A stretch of 64,000 nucleotides of DNA from an uncultured Paracoccaceae bacterium (GCA_947496535.1 CANMDE010000002.1:124001-188000); one strand, 5' to 3'; shown: positions 8,438 through 18,086, counted from the stretch's first letter. Made by a program: numbers and translations. The notes: generated by a model from the sequence alone, not told the origin.

Positions 8438-9478
8438 TTATTGTGCGGCTTGCGCCTCTTCAGCGTATTCCCATACCGCATCGAAAAGGCCCTGAGCGTC
8501 AAAGTCGCCCTGGTTGGCCTCGATCCAGGATTGCCATACCGGCTCTCCTGCCACTTCGCGGAATTCGGCAAGCTGCTCGTCTGTATATGTCACCTCTGTC
8601 AGCGTTTCGCGGAACATTGGCAGGTTCTTCTCATCAGCGGCTGCATAAGCCGCCTGCGTGACATCCATCACCATGTCGCGGTTATCCATCAGCAGTTGCT
8701 GATACTGCGGCGGCAAGGCGTCATAGGCTGTCTTGTTGAATACCCAACCACATTCAGACGTGCCGGGGGCCATATTGCTGGTAAACCAGTCCGCCTCTTC
8801 GTTGATGCCGAATGACACATGCGCATAGGTGTAGGGGAATGCAGCAGCATCAAGCGCACCGCGCTGGAAGGCAGTTGATGTTTCGGACGCTGGCAAGGTC
8901 TGCTTGGTTGCACCCAGCACCTCCATTGCATCGCCAAGACCGCCGCCGGCGCGGACACGCAGCCCGGCCCAGCCGCTCAGTTCAGTTGGGGCATCCCCTT
9001 TGCCCATAACCTCGTATTGCGGCAACAATCCCGAGACATAGGGAACAGCGTTCCAACGCTCCATGTCCGCGACGATGGCAGGGTGTTCAAACAATTTGGA
9101 CCGCACAGCCCGATCGACCGCTGGGTCCCCCAAAGGCAGGAACGGAAGCGAAAACACCATCCACGCCGGGTTCTTTCCGGGGTGGTAGAAGTTGCAAATC
9201 GCAGCCCCTTCAAAAGCGTTGATCGCAAGGCCATCAAGGTTCTCCGGCGCTGCGGAAAGCTGACCACCATAGAAAATCTGCATCTTGAAACTGCCGCCGG
9301 TCTCTTCCTCGACCACACGGGCAAGTTCGTCCATCCCAGCGGACAACGCACGGGGGTTCCCCCACATCGAAATTTTCCAGAATACGTCCGGTCCTTCGAC
9401 CGATTGCGATGATGCCGAAGTCGCACCTAGTACGGTGCCCAGCGCGACGGTCGCTGCAAGTAGTGTCTTGAGTTTCAT
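8438..9478 (-). CDS. dctP: TRAP transporter periplasmic substrate-binding protein (DctP family)
   Basis: 346 residues with a signal peptide (MKLKTLLAATVALG... cleavage near SASSQ). The DctP fold is seen in GLRVRAGGGLGDAMEVLGA (the Arg usually contacts the substrate carboxylate), TSTAFQRGALDAA and the C-terminal long-helix region. A strong ribosome binding site (GGGAGG) lies six bases upstream of ATG 9478. It should bind an organic acid in the periplasm and deliver it to DctQM. The substrate is not readable from the sequence; the NFYHPGKNP loop is worth comparing with typed receptors. Confidence 0.93.
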   Translation of the reverse strand: MKLKTLLAATVALGTVLGATSASSQSVEGPDVFWKISMWGNPRALSAGMDELARVVEEETGGSFKMQIFYGGQLSAAPENLDGLAINAFEGAAICNFYHPGKNPAWMVFSLPFLPLGDPAVDRAVRSKLFEHPAIVADMERWNAVPYVSGLLPQYEVMGKGDAPTELSGWAGLRVRAGGGLGDAMEVLGATKQTLPASETSTAFQRGALDAAAFPYTYAHVSFGINEEADWFTSNMAPGTSECGWVFNKTAYDALPPQYQQLLMDNRDMVMDVTQAAYAAADEKNLPMFRETLTEVTYTDEQLAEFREVAGEPVWQSWIEANQGDFDAQGLFDAVWEYAEEAQAAQ

Positions 9479-9735
9479 TTTTCCTCCCAGTCAAAATCAG
9501 TTAGTTTTCATTGACCATGACTGTGGGTCTAACATTTTTGTCGATTTTCTGTAAGGAAATTTTTGTCGGCGCGCCCGCAACAAACTGGAATGTCAGTTGT
9601 GAACAGCCGCTTAGGCTGCAAGCATCTGGCAACCCTAGAAAATTAAAATCGATTTTAATGCAATAATTTCAAAAAAATGTGTATTTCTAGGGCATGGCGT
9701 CAGGCGTGAAACGCCCAGCACACCATAAAAACTGA
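9479..9735. promoter_or_regulatory. TRAP operon upstream region with a perfect 18-bp palindrome (9642-9659)
   Basis: ATTAAAATCGATTTTAAT at 9642-9659 is a perfect 18-bp palindrome with a central AATCGATT, matching the AANCGNTT pattern of LacI-type operators. It lies about 164 bases upstream of dctP in the direction of transcription and 77 bases past the end of the convergently placed BY-kinase gene on the same strand. A direct repeat ATTTTTGTCG occurs near 9534 and 9569, between the palindrome and dctP. No regulator gene is adjacent. Confidence 0.5.
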
Positions 9736-10590
9736 TCAATACCCTTCGGATTGATACCTTTCAGTATCATCAAGATAACGACATTTATTCAAAACCACAC
9801 CAAGGACGTTGGTACGCGCCGCCAAATCGGCCTGGCATCGGCTGATTTCATTAACCGTCGATTTCTCCGCTGCGCCCATCAGAACAGCGCAATCCACTTG
9901 ATCCACGAATGCAATGGTATCGTCGTTCGATAACATCGGGGGCATATCGAAAATCATGACGTTGGGCTGATAACGTGCTTCGATCTCGTCAAGGATCTTT
10001 GCGGCAGCGACACCCTGCAAAAGCTCAGCAGGGTTTTGAACCGAGCCGTTGCAAATCGCGAATGCCAAATTGCGGCCATGGCGCGACAAGTGCTCACCGG
10101 CAAGGACCGTACCAGCCAGTACATCGGCCACAGACGATTCCGGAACAATACCCAGTTTGGTAGCAATGCTTGGGCGCCGCATGTCCAGTTCCACAACCAT
10201 CGTGCGGATGTCATGCTGACGCGCCAAGCTGAAACCAAGATTAAGCGCGAGCGTCGTCTTACCGCAACCGCCCGTGGGCGAGGTCACAGCGATGCGGGTC
10301 CAGTTCTTTGCACGGAACTCCTGCAAAAGATTGGTACGCATGATGTCGTAAGGTGTTGCATCCGCACCGGGCGTATACGCAACCAGCCGATTTTCCTCCA
10401 TCAGCTGAGGTTTGACATTAAAGGCGGGTAATGCGGTCCAGACCTGATCGAGATGCGCATCGTTTGTACGCATCTGGTTGCCCTCGCCCTGTTCGGCTTG
10501 GGCGACGGGGCGCGGAACCTGCTCCAGCGGCGGGCGCCCTTCCAGACGCTCTTGACGGGCCTTTTCGATTGCAGCGCGAATATGCTCCAT
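9736..10590 (-). CDS. BY-kinase / CpsD-CapB-like ATPase of the EPS locus
   Basis: 284 residues. It has the Walker A of bacterial tyrosine kinases (TSPTGGCGKTTLALN, about residues 100-115), Walker A' (MVVELDMRRPS) and Walker B (VMIFDMPP). The C-terminus carries spaced tyrosines (RYLDDTERYQSEGY), the usual autophosphorylation cluster. It closely fits the tyrosine kinase family found with PEP-CTERM/exosortase EPS loci. It should work with the Wzz-like protein encoded just upstream to control chain length and export. Last gene of a three-gene operon; four bases separate it from the Wzz gene. Confidence 0.88.
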   Translation of the reverse strand: MEHIRAAIEKARQERLEGRPPLEQVPRPVAQAEQGEGNQMRTNDAHLDQVWTALPAFNVKPQLMEENRLVAYTPGADATPYDIMRTNLLQEFRAKNWTRIAVTSPTGGCGKTTLALNLGFSLARQHDIRTMVVELDMRRPSIATKLGIVPESSVADVLAGTVLAGEHLSRHGRNLAFAICNGSVQNPAELLQGVAAAKILDEIEARYQPNVMIFDMPPMLSNDDTIAFVDQVDCAVLMGAAEKSTVNEISRCQADLAARTNVLGVVLNKCRYLDDTERYQSEGY

Positions 10591-10593
10591 GAT

Positions 10594-12162
10594 CTAAACC
10601 TCTTGCCCCAGACCAATATTTTCCATCAAACCAGCGACACCCATAGTCTCAAGTACGGTTTCAACCAGCATATCCATCGGCAAATAATAGACATGTAGGG
10701 TATATAGAATGACCGGAACGCCAACCACGATTGACCCTAGAATCGAGGCTATCGTCAGCCTGCGATTGCGGGTCTGGCGCCTTGTTCTGACATAGGGAAG
10801 CACTGCGAACGGCGTCAAATTCAGGCGATTACGCAGCTCCTCGGGGCGACGAACTGCACGGTTCAGCAGTTCCAATACCAACAGAAAACCAAAGCCAGCC
10901 ATCATCCCGCCACCTATGCCAGCGGCCAGAATAAGCCGACGGTTGGGGCTGGACGGGCTGTTCGGCTCCACCGCCTGCTCGATCACAACAATGCGTTGCC
11001 CCTTCGAAAGCGCCTCAATCCGATCACCAGTGCGGGCTTCGGCCAGACCAGCGGTGGCCTGATTGAACTGCTCGCGTATATTGTCGTAGTCGCGTTCGAG
11101 CGCACCAAGGGTAATCGCGTTTCGTGGCGTCTTGCCAATGGACGCGGTAAGCTCTTCCAACTCCTCGTTAACCAGAACCTTCTGATCTGACAGATAGCTG
11201 ATCTGCGCATCGATATCCGCAATCTGAAGTTCATACGCGGTGACTGTGTCACTTTGTGCAATAGAACCCGATGAGATTTGCGTCGCGACAATTTGCTCCA
11301 GCGCTTCCACCTGCGCCCGCAGACTGACAACGCGCGGGTTGGTTGGCGAGTAAATCACCGTTTCTGAAGCAAGGCGGCTTTTCAATTCGCGCAGCTGCTG
11401 TTGCTCGGCAGTCAGGCTTTGCTCTGACAGATCAAGCCGGCCGGTCTGTTCGAACAGTTCTTGCAATCGCGTGCGGCGGTCATTGAGCGATGAAAGCTCA
11501 CGGTCGATCTGCAGCAGCCGTTCCTGAATGGCCGACTGCCGCGTGCGGCTAAAGCTCAGGCTTTCGGGCAGCGCGTCGCCATTAGCCAGCTTGAACTCAA
11601 GTATTTCACCACCTTTTTCGGACAACTGCGCGTTAAGACGTTCAACCTCTTGCTGGAAAAACTCCAGCGTTTCGCCCGAAACACTGGTTCGCAGTTCTAG
11701 GTTCTGTTGCAGGATCTGCGTGACCAATTCATTGGCAACTTGTGCCGATAGAGCTGGCGACGGCGCTTCGAACGACACAGTAACAAGACCGGATGTGTCG
11801 TTGAATGCGGGCAACCTGATCCGCACCCTATCGCGCATGTCGTCCACAGTCGCGTTGGCCGAAATCCCTGGAACACCGCGATAAACTTCATAACGCCGGG
11901 CCATCTCCAACAGGTTCGCCCGTGTCAGCATCTTCTGTTCGATGATCTGCAACAGCTCAAACGTCTCGGTTCGAACCGTCGATGCGGCCAGATCGTCCGG
12001 GATCTGGGGGGATTCGATCAGCAATCGGGCCTCTGCCCGATAGACGGGGGGCAGAGTATAAGCCAAAGTCACGCCGATCGAGGCTATGACCAAGAAAATA
12101 AACAGAAAATAGTGTATCCGACGCCAAAATTGCGACAGGTAAAACTTGATCTCTGAAATCAT
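10594..12162 (-). CDS. Wzz-type polysaccharide chain-length determinant
   Basis: 522 residues with an N-terminal membrane helix (residues about 17-37), a Wzz domain (YRAEARLLIESPQIP), long coiled coils at about 160-390 and two more C-terminal membrane segments (LILAAGIGGGMMAGFGF; ILGSIVVGVPVILYTL). The proline-rich PNSPSSPNRR motif before the second helix is diagnostic. It resembles the chain-length family of exosortase-linked EPS loci. The kinase is a separate protein rather than a C-terminal fusion. The start overlaps the stop of the ATPase gene by four bases (ATGA). Confidence 0.9.
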   Translation of the reverse strand: MISEIKFYLSQFWRRIHYFLFIFLVIASIGVTLAYTLPPVYRAEARLLIESPQIPDDLAASTVRTETFELLQIIEQKMLTRANLLEMARRYEVYRGVPGISANATVDDMRDRVRIRLPAFNDTSGLVTVSFEAPSPALSAQVANELVTQILQQNLELRTSVSGETLEFFQQEVERLNAQLSEKGGEILEFKLANGDALPESLSFSRTRQSAIQERLLQIDRELSSLNDRRTRLQELFEQTGRLDLSEQSLTAEQQQLRELKSRLASETVIYSPTNPRVVSLRAQVEALEQIVATQISSGSIAQSDTVTAYELQIADIDAQISYLSDQKVLVNEELEELTASIGKTPRNAITLGALERDYDNIREQFNQATAGLAEARTGDRIEALSKGQRIVVIEQAVEPNSPSSPNRRLILAAGIGGGMMAGFGFLLVLELLNRAVRRPEELRNRLNLTPFAVLPYVRTRRQTRNRRLTIASILGSIVVGVPVILYTLHVYYLPMDMLVETVLETMGVAGLMENIGLGQEV

Positions 12163-13022
12163 GTGTCCGGTTTTTCCTTTTCGGTATCTTCCGAATATCC
12201 AAAAAACGCTCCATCAGACAGAACGTCATCAACTACTTTTATGTCAATAATAACATCACCGGCTGTATAAGCATAAACCATTGATAAATCACACAGTTGG
12301 TTTACCAAACGCGGAACGCCGCCTGTCACATCGAAAATACGATCCGTCGCCGCACGGCTGAACAGATTTCCCTCGGTTCCGGCCGCCTCAAGCCGATGCG
12401 CCACATAAGCATGTACCGTATCAGCATCCATGTTAGGCAGATGAAAGCTGGCAGCCACCCTCTGCGCAAACTGTTTGAGATCAGGGCGGGATATGATGTC
12501 ACGCAGTTCTGGCTGGCCGATCAGCACCAGCTGCACCAACTCATCTTTGTTGGAGTTGATGTTGGTGAACATTCGCAGCTCTTCCAGCGATTCCCTGCTA
12601 AGGTTCTGTGCCTCGTCAAAGATCAGAACCACACGCCGCCCTTGTGCGTACTCGTCAATCAGAAACTTCTGGAACTGGGCGAACAGCGTCACATAATCTG
12701 ATTGCGACTCAGCCGTCTGACCCAAGACCATCAAGACCCAGCGCAACAACTCACCCCTGCCGCCATGCGCGTTGGACACCAGCCCCACGGTCAGGTCCGC
12801 TTCCAGGTTCTTCAGCAGATATTGCATCAAAGTGGTCTTGCCCGCACCCACCTCACCAGTAATCAGCGTAATCGGGGCCCGGGTCAGAACCCCATACTCC
12901 AACATGGTATAGGCACGCTTATGTGCAGCCGACCAATACAGGAAGTCAGGATCAGGCAGCAGCGAAAAAGGGCGCTCGTTCAACCCGAAATGCGCCGAAT
13001 AAATGTCAAAATTTGTGCTCAT
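12159..13022 (-). CDS. ExeA/GspA-like AAA ATPase of the EPS locus (XrtA-associated type)
   Basis: 287 residues. The N-terminus is typical of the family (FGLNERPFSLLPDPDFLYWS), then Walker A GEVGAGKTT near residue 56, Walker B VVLIFDEAQNLS near 132, sensor segment LVLIGQPELRD and the C-terminal GGVPRLVNQLCD helix. ExeA-like ATPases of this length accompany exosortase/EPS loci. First gene of the minus-strand operon with Wzz and BY-kinase, transcribed divergently from the sugar transferase gene. Confidence 0.9.
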   Translation of the reverse strand: MSTNFDIYSAHFGLNERPFSLLPDPDFLYWSAAHKRAYTMLEYGVLTRAPITLITGEVGAGKTTLMQYLLKNLEADLTVGLVSNAHGGRGELLRWVLMVLGQTAESQSDYVTLFAQFQKFLIDEYAQGRRVVLIFDEAQNLSRESLEELRMFTNINSNKDELVQLVLIGQPELRDIISRPDLKQFAQRVAASFHLPNMDADTVHAYVAHRLEAAGTEGNLFSRAATDRIFDVTGGVPRLVNQLCDLSMVYAYTAGDVIIDIKVVDDVLSDGAFFGYSEDTEKEKPDT

Positions 13023-13604
13023 GAACTCAATTACTAATGCGTCAGCCCTGGTACCTTAATTTAGACAAGCCCCCACCTGTCATTGAGCCCTGACGAAAAA
13101 CCGCCTCGACCATAACTCAGCCCCCCAGCTTCGCAGTGTTATCCACAATCCATGATCCAGCAGATATTCACCAAGTTCATAGCTATCCCAGCGAATTGAT
13201 ACAGAACAGTACAAAGTGAAGTGATGCTTACAAAAAGTAGGTGTCGGCGCTTCAACGCCGATGAGTCGCGCCAAAGCAAAGGCATGGAATACCTGACTGG
13301 CCAATCTTCATAATAAAGACAAACTTTGTTTAAGAAAGCGTCACCCAAGACCTACAAAGCTTAAGAACAGCGCGGATTGCTGCGCATCGGGAAACGGTAA
13401 GCGGCATAAAGTTGTCTAAAATCAAAGAATGTGCCGATATTATGTTGATGAATATATAATGAACAACTATTCAGGACTCGTTAGGATGCCTCGTTGTAAC
13501 AGTCGTCAAAGACGGCTAGGTCAACATCTGCCAAAGGCGTTCGCTTTATTATTATGGTTAAAGGTGGGGTTTTTTGCCCCGAGTTCAGGTATCGAGAGTT
13601 TTTG
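13023..13604. promoter_or_regulatory. Long divergent intergenic region between the two EPS transcripts
   Basis: About 580 bases without a credible gene. It contains a perfect 6-bp hairpin TCGGCG-cttcaa-CGCCGA at 13244-13261, a TATAAT at about 13455-13460 that could serve as a -10 for the sugar transferase gene although no good -35 is seen, and GGGGTTTTTTGCCCC near 13566-13580 in the leader. Short ORFs on both strands here have no family features. Control sites for both EPS transcripts are likely but not identified. Confidence 0.35.
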
Positions 13605-14279
13605 ATGTATAATAATTCTACTGCCCACACGAACGATGATGTCCAGTTTATTCGCGGCCGACAGGCAGCTTTTGAGCCGTATGGCGACATTTTCAAGCGT
13701 TTGATGGACTGCATTCTGGTGCTGATGACAGCGCCTTTCGTAGTACCGGTCGTACTCATGCTGATGCTGGTTACTGCCGCGGACGGACATAGCCCACTTT
13801 ATAGTCAGATGCGTGTCGGCCGGTTTGGTCGCCATTTCCGCATCTGGAAGCTGCGCACAATGGTTACCGACGCGGACAAGGTCATGACCGAGTATTTGCG
13901 GAACAACGCGGACGCGGCCTGTGAATGGGCTACTACGCAGAAGCTGAAAAACGATCCACGCATCACGCCGGTCGGTCAGATCCTGCGCAAGACGTCTATG
14001 GATGAACTGCCCCAGCTCTGGAATGTGTTGATCGGGGATATGAGCCTCGTCGGCCCCCGGCCGATGATGCCTGACCAGCAAATGCTGTACCCAGGCGACG
14101 AGTATTATGAGATGCGCCCCGGCATCACCGGAACATGGCAAATCTCCGACCGTAACGAAAGCAGCTTCGCAGCACGTGCCAAGTTCGATGCAGAATATCG
14201 CGAACAGATGTCGCTGAAGACAGACTGCGAAATTCTTGCGGCCACCGTCAGCGTGGTGATGCGCGGCACGGGATACTAA
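13605..14279 (+). CDS. ExoY-type undecaprenyl-phosphate sugar transferase
   Basis: About 224 residues, the short bacterial sugar transferase form: one N-terminal membrane segment (MDCILVLMTAPFVVPVVLML) followed by the catalytic domain with YSQMRVGRFGRHFRIWKLRTM, KTSMDELPQLWNVLIGDMS, VGPRP and GITGTWQISDRN. It transfers the first sugar phosphate to the lipid carrier at the inner membrane, starting EPS repeat-unit synthesis. ATG 13605 has GAGAG upstream; an ATG 51 bases earlier has none. It opens the plus-strand part of the EPS locus. Confidence 0.93.
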   Translation: MYNNSTAHTNDDVQFIRGRQAAFEPYGDIFKRLMDCILVLMTAPFVVPVVLMLMLVTAADGHSPLYSQMRVGRFGRHFRIWKLRTMVTDADKVMTEYLRNNADAACEWATTQKLKNDPRITPVGQILRKTSMDELPQLWNVLIGDMSLVGPRPMMPDQQMLYPGDEYYEMRPGITGTWQISDRNESSFAARAKFDAEYREQMSLKTDCEILAATVSVVMRGTGY

Positions 14280-14345
14280 CCAAACGGGCCGCTCTTTCAG
14301 GGCGGCCTGCTCTCCCCACAGCTACTCCGGATAGACAGTCCCGGA

Positions 14346-14365
14346 CCGCCAACAATATTTGGCGG
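14346..14365. promoter_or_regulatory. Inverted repeat between sugar transferase and TPR lipoprotein genes
   Basis: CCGCCAA-caatat-TTGGCGG is a perfect 7-bp dyad with a 6-base centre, 67 bases after the sugar transferase stop. A second hairpin (GGCCGC...GCGGCC) lies just after the stop near 14287-14307. Neither is followed by a T tract, so they may be weak terminators, mRNA-stabilising hairpins or an operator for the gene at 14495. Confidence 0.35.
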
Positions 14366-14494
14366 CCAAAGCTGATTTATGAACATAAAAGCATCAAATT
14401 GATACACTCTTCGGGATAGTGGTTTTCGCCAACTGACCTGACGTATATCTACCCGCCAATCCTGCGTTTAAGCCGAAGAAAGAAGCCATCTCTG

Positions 14495-16882
14495 ATGTTC
14501 AGTCAGTTTCCAAAAGTTGCTCTTTTATCGTTGTTCCTGCTTGCGGCCTGCGAAAGCGCCGAAGAACGCGCCGAGCGGTTCTACCAGTCTGCTGTCACAC
14601 TGATTGAAGAAGGCGATGTTGACCGCGCCATTGTGGAATTACGCAACGCACTAAAACTGAACGAACAGCATTTTGATGCTCGCCTAGCCTTGGCGGACTT
14701 GCAACGCGAACGTGGCGCCTTGCCCAATGCCTATGCCAATTACCTGCGGCTGAGCGAGGAATTTCCCGACGCGCCGCAGCCCCGTCTCGCCATGGGTGAA
14801 ATCGCCATACTGACCGAAAACTGGCAAGGGGCGGTCACACAGGGACGCGAAGCCTATCGTTTGGCCCCCGACGACATCCGCGCAATCGCAGTGAACGCGC
14901 TTTTGGATTATCGCGACGCAGCGTTGGCGCAGGACGCGGCGGCAGCGGAAGAACAGATCACCATCGCCGGAACAATCATCGAGCAGACGCCGGACAACAT
15001 CATTGCCCGCAAAATGCTGATTGATGACGCCATTTCGGATGGCAACGCTCCCGCTGCCCTCAATCAGATTGACACCGCCCTTGGCATCGACCCGCTACAG
15101 GGCGATCTGCACATGCTCAAACTCGGCCTTCTACGAGAACTGGGTGAGCCCGCGCCAATTGAGGCCCAACTGGAAGAGATGACCAGCCTTTTCCCTGACG
15201 AACGGGATTTGCAGCAACTGCTGATTTCTTGGTACGTCAACCAAGGCAAGGTCGATCAGGCCGAAAACTATCTACGCGATTTGGTGGCAAAGGCCGAAGA
15301 TCAACCTGATGCGTGGCTCGTTATGGTCGAATTCATCAAGCGACAGAAAGGATTTGAAGCCGCAAGGGCCGAAGTCGCCCGATTGATGTCCGAAGACCCC
15401 GACAATGACAGCTACCGCGCTGTCGATGCGACTATCGCATTCGAACTTGGTCAAACCGATGAAGCCATCGCCCAGATGAACGACATTCTGAACGGTGCCG
15501 ATGACAGCGAACCAACACGCGGTTTCAAGATCGTACTCGCGCGTATGTGGGTGGAACTCAACGATGCACCCAAAGCCCGTCAGTTAGTGGATGAGGTTCT
15601 GGACACCGATCCCAGCCACGTCGAAGCGTTGAAGATGCGGGCCATATGGCAGATGGAAGATGATCTACCCGGCGAGGCAATCATCACTTTGCGCGCAGCA
15701 TTGGCCGAAGCGCCCGATGACGGTCAGATCGTGACAATGATGGGCGACGCGCACCTCCAGCAGGGGGAAGTCGACATTGCTGGAGAGCGCTATGCTTCAG
15801 CCGTCGATCTATCCGACAAGGGAGCGCCCGAATCCCTGCGCTACGCCCGATTTCTTATCAATCGGGGCCGACTCGACGCCGCCGAAACTGTTCTAACGGC
15901 TGCACTGAAACTCGCGCCCGTCGATGTGCCTTTGCTGGAAACGCTGGCTGAGGTGAAGCTAGGTCAAGGCGATCGCAACACCGCAACACGGATCATGTGG
16001 CGTTTGCTGTCACTGGATGATGAAGAGGCCAGCGCAGCCGCAAACAAGATCAAAGACGCAATGTCACCTGATGCGATGGCCGTGCAGGAGACTGTGGGGT
16101 TCATCCAGTCTTTGCTGAATGGCCAAGGAGCAGAAGCGCTGACGCCGGCACAAGCCCGCGAAGCGCGGACGTTTATAGCGGATCAATTGGCCATCGCACC
16201 TGACGAACCGCGTTTGCTTCTTTTGCAAGCCGCGCTTGATGACATCGCAGGCGATACAGATGCCGCTGAAGCCACCTACCGCCAACTCGCCGCCGCCAAC
16301 CCCGATGAGCTCAAGGCGACGCAGGCGCTCTACACAATGCTCATGGAACAGGGTCGGATGGACGATGCCCGCACCGTGGTAGAAGACGCGTTGGCGCTGC
16401 GGCCCGATGCTTTGGTTCTTCAATTCATGTTGGCGTCACATCATGAGACAGTCGGGAACTACGAGGCCGCGATCGCGATTTACGAAGCCCTTCATGCAAA
16501 TGACGCGACCAATCTGGTAATCGCCAACAATCTGGCCAGCCTGATCAGCACCCACCGAAACACGCGCGAAGATATTGCGCGGGCAGCGGAGATTGCAGAA
16601 GTCTTGCAAGACGCAACCGATGCGCCATTTCAGGACACCTATGGCTGGATCGCCCACCTACGGGGCGACAACGAAACGGCCATCAGCTATCTTGAAAATG
16701 CGGTCGCCGGACTGCCTGATGATTCATTGATCCGCTACCGGCTTGGTGTTGCTTACGCAGCGGCCAATCGAAACGCTGACGCACGAAGCGCTTTGACCGC
16801 ATCAACTGCATTGGCCGGCAATGCCGACCTGCCCCATCTGCAAGAGGCAGCACAGTTGCTTGAAAACTTGCCTGCCGACTAA
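14495..16882 (+). CDS. Large TPR-repeat lipoprotein (PrsT-like, PEP-CTERM/EPS type)
   Basis: 795 residues. The N-terminus is a lipoprotein signal with lipobox LAAC (Cys19). The rest is a chain of TPR helices from residue 25 to the end (VDRAIVELRNALKLN, NYEAAIAIYEALHAND, ETAISYLENAVAGLPDD and many more), about eighteen to twenty repeats. Size, lipobox and layout match the TPR-repeat lipoproteins found in exosortase/PEP-CTERM EPS loci. It is probably a periplasmic or outer-membrane scaffold for polysaccharide assembly or export. It is convergent with the small membrane protein gene at 16901-17146. Confidence 0.85.
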   Translation: MFSQFPKVALLSLFLLAACESAEERAERFYQSAVTLIEEGDVDRAIVELRNALKLNEQHFDARLALADLQRERGALPNAYANYLRLSEEFPDAPQPRLAMGEIAILTENWQGAVTQGREAYRLAPDDIRAIAVNALLDYRDAALAQDAAAAEEQITIAGTIIEQTPDNIIARKMLIDDAISDGNAPAALNQIDTALGIDPLQGDLHMLKLGLLRELGEPAPIEAQLEEMTSLFPDERDLQQLLISWYVNQGKVDQAENYLRDLVAKAEDQPDAWLVMVEFIKRQKGFEAARAEVARLMSEDPDNDSYRAVDATIAFELGQTDEAIAQMNDILNGADDSEPTRGFKIVLARMWVELNDAPKARQLVDEVLDTDPSHVEALKMRAIWQMEDDLPGEAIITLRAALAEAPDDGQIVTMMGDAHLQQGEVDIAGERYASAVDLSDKGAPESLRYARFLINRGRLDAAETVLTAALKLAPVDVPLLETLAEVKLGQGDRNTATRIMWRLLSLDDEEASAAANKIKDAMSPDAMAVQETVGFIQSLLNGQGAEALTPAQAREARTFIADQLAIAPDEPRLLLLQAALDDIAGDTDAAEATYRQLAAANPDELKATQALYTMLMEQGRMDDARTVVEDALALRPDALVLQFMLASHHETVGNYEAAIAIYEALHANDATNLVIANNLASLISTHRNTREDIARAAEIAEVLQDATDAPFQDTYGWIAHLRGDNETAISYLENAVAGLPDDSLIRYRLGVAYAAANRNADARSALTASTALAGNADLPHLQEAAQLLENLPAD

Positions 16883-16900
16883 CGAACCCAATTGCTTTCG

Positions 16901-17146
16901 TTAGTCGACCACTGAATGCTTTGCGACTGGCATGTCTTGGGGTTTGGGCTCGGTGCGCATCGAAACCACGAAGGTAATCACCAAACCTAAAATGCCAAAC
17001 ATGCTGTAATAGGCCAGCGCGATCAAAATCGACTTCCCAAGTGTAAGGGCAGTAAGAGCCGAAGCAGCCCCGCAAAGGACACCAACAAACAGGGCCCGCA
17101 TCAACATGCGCCGGCTCTCTAGTCGTTCCTCGCCTGCATCCTCCAT
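16901..17146 (-). CDS. Small two-helix membrane protein, unknown function
   Basis: 81 residues with two membrane helices (LMRALFVGVLCGAASALTAL and ILIALAYYSMFGILGLVI), a charged N-terminus (MEDAGEERLESRR) and a short C-terminal tail (EPKPQDMPVAKHSVVD). AAAGG precedes the ATG. No family recognised. Its stop lies 19 bases from the end of the convergent TPR lipoprotein gene. Confidence 0.6.
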   Translation of the reverse strand: MEDAGEERLESRRMLMRALFVGVLCGAASALTALTLGKSILIALAYYSMFGILGLVITFVVSMRTEPKPQDMPVAKHSVVD

Positions 17147-17441
17147 AGACTGCCTTTCCCTACCCCTCGAAGCCCAACGAACAAAAGTTTCGTCGATGCA
17201 TTATTCCTTGTTATTTTCTACTTCAAATCAATCTCACTCGTATGGCAAGGAAAAGATCAGCGTATTTACGCCGACTTACCTTAGGTAAATGGCTGTGATT
17301 TGGCTTATTTTTGAGCAAAATGCCACTTCACCAGCATGTGATTGGACGGATGTTTTACCCTAACTGGACCTACTTCGCGTCAAGCCAAATGATTCTATTT
17401 AGAGTTGTTTACGTTTTTTTGCGCGATGCATCGCACTGAAA
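17147..17441. other. Intergenic region after the phosphopantetheinyl transferase gene
   Basis: No gene seen. It holds a perfect 12-bp palindrome GCGATGCATCGC at 17423-17434 and a short dyad TTACC-TTA-GGTAA near 17276-17288. The palindrome lies eight bases past the last gene of the PKS-NRPS operon but is followed by A rather than T residues in that direction, so it is not a classic terminator. Confidence 0.3.
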
Positions 17442-18086
17442 TCACTTCAAAATCATCATCGTTAACCAACCAGCGTCACACCTGGCAAAGCACCCATCGG
17501 TCAAATTTGACCCGGCAGATACAGAATCGGCCACGACAAAGCGGTGCTTTTCCAAGTCCACAGCGACACTGACATCGTCAAATTCATACATCTGACCCGA
17601 CAGCGGATACTGCGCTTTATAAAAACACTCCTTGGCGCTGAAAATTAGTCGCGCCAAAATGCCATGTTGATCGGCTTGTTGACGACCCAGCCATTCGCGT
17701 TCGACTGCCGTACAAACGATAGTCAAAGTCTCCGGTGGCAGCGGCAAGGCCGGTTCGAGATCAACGCCAATAGCCCGGTGCCGCGCCGACAAAACAGCCA
17801 AACAAGCCGTATCATGATGGGCAATGCTGCCCGCAATACCTTGCGGCCAAACCGGTGCCCGATCCTTACCCATCGGAACGGCAAACGGGTCCAGCCCTGC
17901 GTCAGCCATCGCTTCCCGCGCAGCACGACGCCCGGCTGCAAATTCGCGCAAGCGCTTCTCGCGCATCCGGGATGTCGGACCGACCTCCGCGCCGATCAAA
18001 CCTGTCGCTGGATCACGCGGATCGGCAACCCCGATCCCGACCGACGGCCCGAACAACTCCCGCGCCGCCTCCAGCAGCGAAGTCAT
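17442..18086 (-). CDS. 4'-phosphopantetheinyl transferase (EntD/Sfp-like)
   Basis: 214 residues. The catalytic motifs are present: AIGVDLEP (Mg-binding Asp and Glu) and FSAKECFYKA (the F-S-x-K-E-x-x-x-K signature), with GSIAHHD upstream as the usual substrate-binding stretch. It should attach the phosphopantetheine arm to the carrier domains of the PKS and NRPS in the same operon. Its ATG overlaps the NRPS stop (ATGA), which ties it to them functionally. Overall length and motif order are normal for the EntD branch. Confidence 0.93.
   Translation of the reverse strand: MTSLLEAARELFGPSVGIGVADPRDPATGLIGAEVGPTSRMREKRLREFAAGRRAAREAMADAGLDPFAVPMGKDRAPVWPQGIAGSIAHHDTACLAVLSARHRAIGVDLEPALPLPPETLTIVCTAVEREWLGRQQADQHGILARLIFSAKECFYKAQYPLSGQMYEFDDVSVAVDLEKHRFVVADSVSAGSNLTDGCFARCDAGWLTMMILK

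Noticed and set aside
13080..13348. Small minus-strand ORFs in the EPS intergenic region
   Set aside because: No ribosome binding site, no domain, and overlapping frames of similar length; treated as non-coding.
17423..17434. Terminator for the PKS-NRPS operon at palindrome GCGATGCATCGC
   Set aside because: In the direction of transcription the palindrome is followed by A residues, not T.
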